Below, in pieces: positions 8,876 through 11,234 of a stretch of DNA of 11,234 nt (its first letter is position 1; each line of letters starts with the position of its first letter). The stretch spans positions 1 to 11,234 of the forward strand of contig JAPEVF010000843.1 in assembly GCA_029747585.1 (NCBI GenBank), written 5' to 3'. The notes under the pieces are model-generated. The model did not search any database, had not been told where the DNA came from, and saw only the letters and a program-made list of their open reading frames with translations. This stretch comes from Pleurotus djamor. Taxonomy: Eukaryota; Basidiomycota; Agaricomycetes; Agaricales; Pleurotaceae. A program made the translations under genes and the position numbers.

Positions 8876-10016
8876 TTTTCCTTTGTGGCGTGGGCCCTGA
8901 ACGAACCTGAGTATGTTTGTTGAAATACAGCTTGGTTAGAATGATAATTCCAACGGTCTCAAGCTCTCATAGCAAATGCTGTCGAGCCCGCAAGCAAGTA
9001 ATGGGTATGATGGTAACCAACGACCCTGTATGCACATATGACGTCGTACTTGATGCGAAACCATAAGGCCATATTTCTCAGCCCAGCGCGTCCAAGAGGC
9101 GGCTGTGACCTAAAATTAAAAATCTCCACATGATAGCGTCTCAACCTATTCTCCACCACGGCCAATCNTNNNTCATCCTCCGTAGACGACTAGGGCACCG
9201 CTCGGACGAAGCACATAACAACCAAGTAACTCCAAAACAACCGTCCTCCGAGAAGTTCGTAATGACTGCCACGCAAGGCGGAGACCACATGGAAGCGATC
9301 AAATTTCGAAGGCTTGNCCAAGGTAGTAGAATGCCGGGGTACGTATATANCCGATATCGGTGNATCGGCGCTCAGTATACGAGGATGTAACNTCAGGTTC
9401 AACAAAAGCCAAGCTTTAAATTCAGGTTTCATGAGACTCCAANTTCGATCGACATTNTCTTTGGTGTATACANTCATCTATCTAGCCCCGTCGCNGTANN
9501 NNCTCTCCACAGCGACTTGATTNTATATACTATCAGTCCGAAAGGGACAAGCTATCAATTCGAGATACTTTTCTCAACACGGCTAGATGCAAAATAGCAC
9601 AGTTATCCGCGAAGTCTGCGCGGCTTGAGAGGGGACGATCAACTTTGATCTACATGGATATGATACGGGGACTCATCTTCCCCGTTCTCCGTTCCGCTAT
9701 GAGCGTGTAGCAATTGCTGCAGTTTTTCTGTCCGAGTGACCCGGACTTTCTGATGATTCTCAGGGGCATAAAGGAGTGGTAGTGAGTCAGTGGTATGGCC
9801 GAGCGTCGGAGGCGCGAGCCAAGAATTTCCAGTAGAAATNCGAGATAATTTGAGTACANGCGAGTACATAATGATGCGCCCGAGATAACTCGCCGCCNCN
9901 CCGCCTTCNNNCCNTCAGNTTATGATTTGAGGCAAGGCGTTTCAAATTTNATCCCACCGAGGTGACTAGTACTTCTNGGNAGNNATTTCCGATGTGTAAT
10001 ATGATACTGGGCTCAC
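8876..10016. other. N-rich stretch with no recognisable gene
   Basis: Single and clustered Ns at 9168-9171, 9317-9523 and from 9840 on break every reading frame. The remaining open frames are short and carry no motif I recognise. No repeat longer than about 12 bases was noticed by eye. Confidence 0.45.
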
Positions 10017-10149
10017 CTGAGTAGGGATGCTTCCAGGAAGCAAGGANCGCTGGTCCATGGTAGTCTGACCCCTGNAAGTCGGACAGGGACGTCGTCGACT
10101 TTGAATCTCCCCACTCTTCGAGCCGGGCGCAATATACACATGTGTTCAT
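10017..10149 (-). other. Coding-like stretch ending at a candidate splice donor
   Basis: On the minus strand an open frame from 10149 begins MNTCVYCARLEEWGDSK and meets CAG|gtgagc at 10017/10016, a strong donor sequence. Two CxxC cysteines lie at its start. The frame continues past the donor but into many Ns. I recognise no family. It might be one exon of an unidentified gene, or chance. Confidence 0.13.
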
Positions 10150-10468
10150 ACCATCCGCAGTGATGTTGCGTTANTTCTTACCAACACATGCCATTATCTG
10201 CTACCGACGTGTGAAAAGCACCATGCTGTGGTCAAGCTAATTTCGAAATCTAGACCACCTACCAAGATTTCGATAGATATCCTTATCATTCATCGTCGGT
10301 GGGTCTTCAATGCTCACTGGTCAATATGAGTGACACTGTCATTCCATAGTTTCGTTTCCGGAGAGTCTAGGAATAACCCGTACATGTTTCCTTCGGTGCC
10401 TTGCTTGGTATGAACTCACCACGGCGTGAAGCGAACAACCAATATAAATACGAAAGAAGGATGTTGTA
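10150..10468. other. No recognisable gene
   Basis: Sequence between two weak coding-like stretches. On the minus strand a possible intron of 53 nt runs from gtgagt near 10420 to cctag near 10368, but the exons on either side cannot be joined into a recognisable protein. Confidence 0.35.
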
Positions 10469-10846
10469 TCAGGAGATTCCTCGGCAAGTATCTTCTTTGA
10501 TAGAGCCTTCGAAAGGCTTGACCTCCAAGTCGAAGACGCGGCTAACGTGGCTCGGTTAAGGTGCCAAGGAGCAAACGACATACAAAATGTCGATGGTGGG
10601 GGTTGATGATGCCCCATTCAGGGAATCCGGGGAGAAATGAATCTGTCGACGTAAGATAGACCGCATATCAGATACATGGCACTTGAGCATGGTAATCATG
10701 CGGTCCCGACATCTGGAACAGTGATCCGGTGCTCTACGTCTATCTAGTGTCCTTGGCTCGATAAAATCGGGGTGAAAAGAGACGTAGTACTGGTTAATCG
10801 CGTGTGTGTCAAGAACCGATGGTCGATCAGAAGTTGCAACGCCCCG
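10469..10846 (-). other. Possible two-exon coding stretch, unrecognised, start unknown
   Basis: On the minus strand the frame is open from 10846 (just after an in-frame TGA) to 10584, about 87 codons. There a GTATGT donor, a CTTAAC branch-like site and a TTAG acceptor bound a 42-nt candidate intron (10583-10542). Splicing it keeps frame and reads on as FRVFDLEVKPFEGSIKED to a stop at 10469. The frame includes a CSRC pair. Against it: the intron is shorter than the 52-68 nt of the two sure genes, the first in-frame ATG is only at 10699, and the unspliced region is open in other frames too. No family is recognised. Confidence 0.18.
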
Positions 10847-11234
10847 TCATTTCCTCAGAGATAAACAGACTTGACTTAGCCGAGTGACATGCTCCAGCGC
10901 TGGCTCAGGTCCTCTCGTGCGACGTTGCTTCATTGCTCAAGGACTTGAATGTGGAGAAGCCACATACTCTAGGGACGAAGACAGACGGTACCATGAAGCC
11001 AAGGGGCATCCGTCTTCGACCCACTTTCTGAATCTGTCATCCCGCTGATAGATGTAGAGCCCACACCTTAGAGGATATATCCCGAATCGGTGCCTGTGTG
11101 AAAGCCAAAACAACGGATTGACATTGGATCAGAAAAGTGGAAGAATATGTCAAAATTTCGGTGTCCAGACGTCCGTATGTCAGTTTTCGTTTTCTCAAAG
11201 CAGACATTGCTCCCAGAGACTGATAGATTTAGCG
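10847..11234. other. No recognisable gene at the right edge
   Basis: No open frame of 60 codons or more lies here on either strand, and no tRNA-like or repeat structure was seen. It could be an upstream region of the weak coding-like stretch on its left, or plain intergenic DNA. Confidence 0.4.

Noticed and set aside
1..11234. tRNA genes, rRNA, CRISPR arrays or intact transposons
   Set aside because: No B-box-like GGTTCGANTCC in a cloverleaf context, no regularly spaced repeats, and no recognised transposase or reverse-transcriptase motif were found by eye; a degraded element could still be missed.

Overview
The window looks like nuclear DNA of a filamentous fungus, most likely a basidiomycete of the Agaricomycetes type (inference). 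The two convincing genes are split by 13 GT-AG introns of only 52-68 nt, and each encodes a protein with fungal architecture. No bacterial-style operon, ribosome binding site, tRNA, rRNA, CRISPR array or intact transposon was seen. Single and clustered N bases lie at 1975-2653 and 7269-10174; none falls inside either gene model.

Layout. 1-952 holds no recognisable gene, only a pyrimidine-rich tract and short repeats. 953-1670 (minus) is a complete five-exon gene for a 163-residue GFA/CENP-V-domain zinc protein. 1671-1967 is its upstream region and carries a perfect 7-bp inverted repeat of the form CGG-N10-CCG. 1968-2309 (minus) is an open stretch with Ns that contains the GFA signature SCHCGAVK out of context, probably a relic of a second GFA copy. 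2310-3103 is intergenic and includes the presumed 3' UTR of the next gene. 3104-5995 (minus) is a complete ten-exon gene for a 785-residue transcription factor with two N-terminal C2H2-type fingers, a Zn2Cys6 cluster and a fungal-specific transcription factor domain. 5996-6300 is its upstream region, with a 15-bp palindrome. 6300-11234 is about 5 kb without a recognisable gene; it holds short inverted and direct repeats and, near 10469-10846 and 10017-10149 (minus), two weak coding-like stretches.

How the parts may relate. The two real genes lie in tandem on the minus strand, the transcription factor first, with 1,433 bp between its stop and the GFA start. The CGG-N10-CCG palindrome about 100 bp upstream of the GFA start is the kind of site many Zn2Cys6 dimers bind, so local control of the GFA gene by the neighbouring factor is a testable inference, not something the sequence proves. 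No wholly new system can be supported from the sequence alone.
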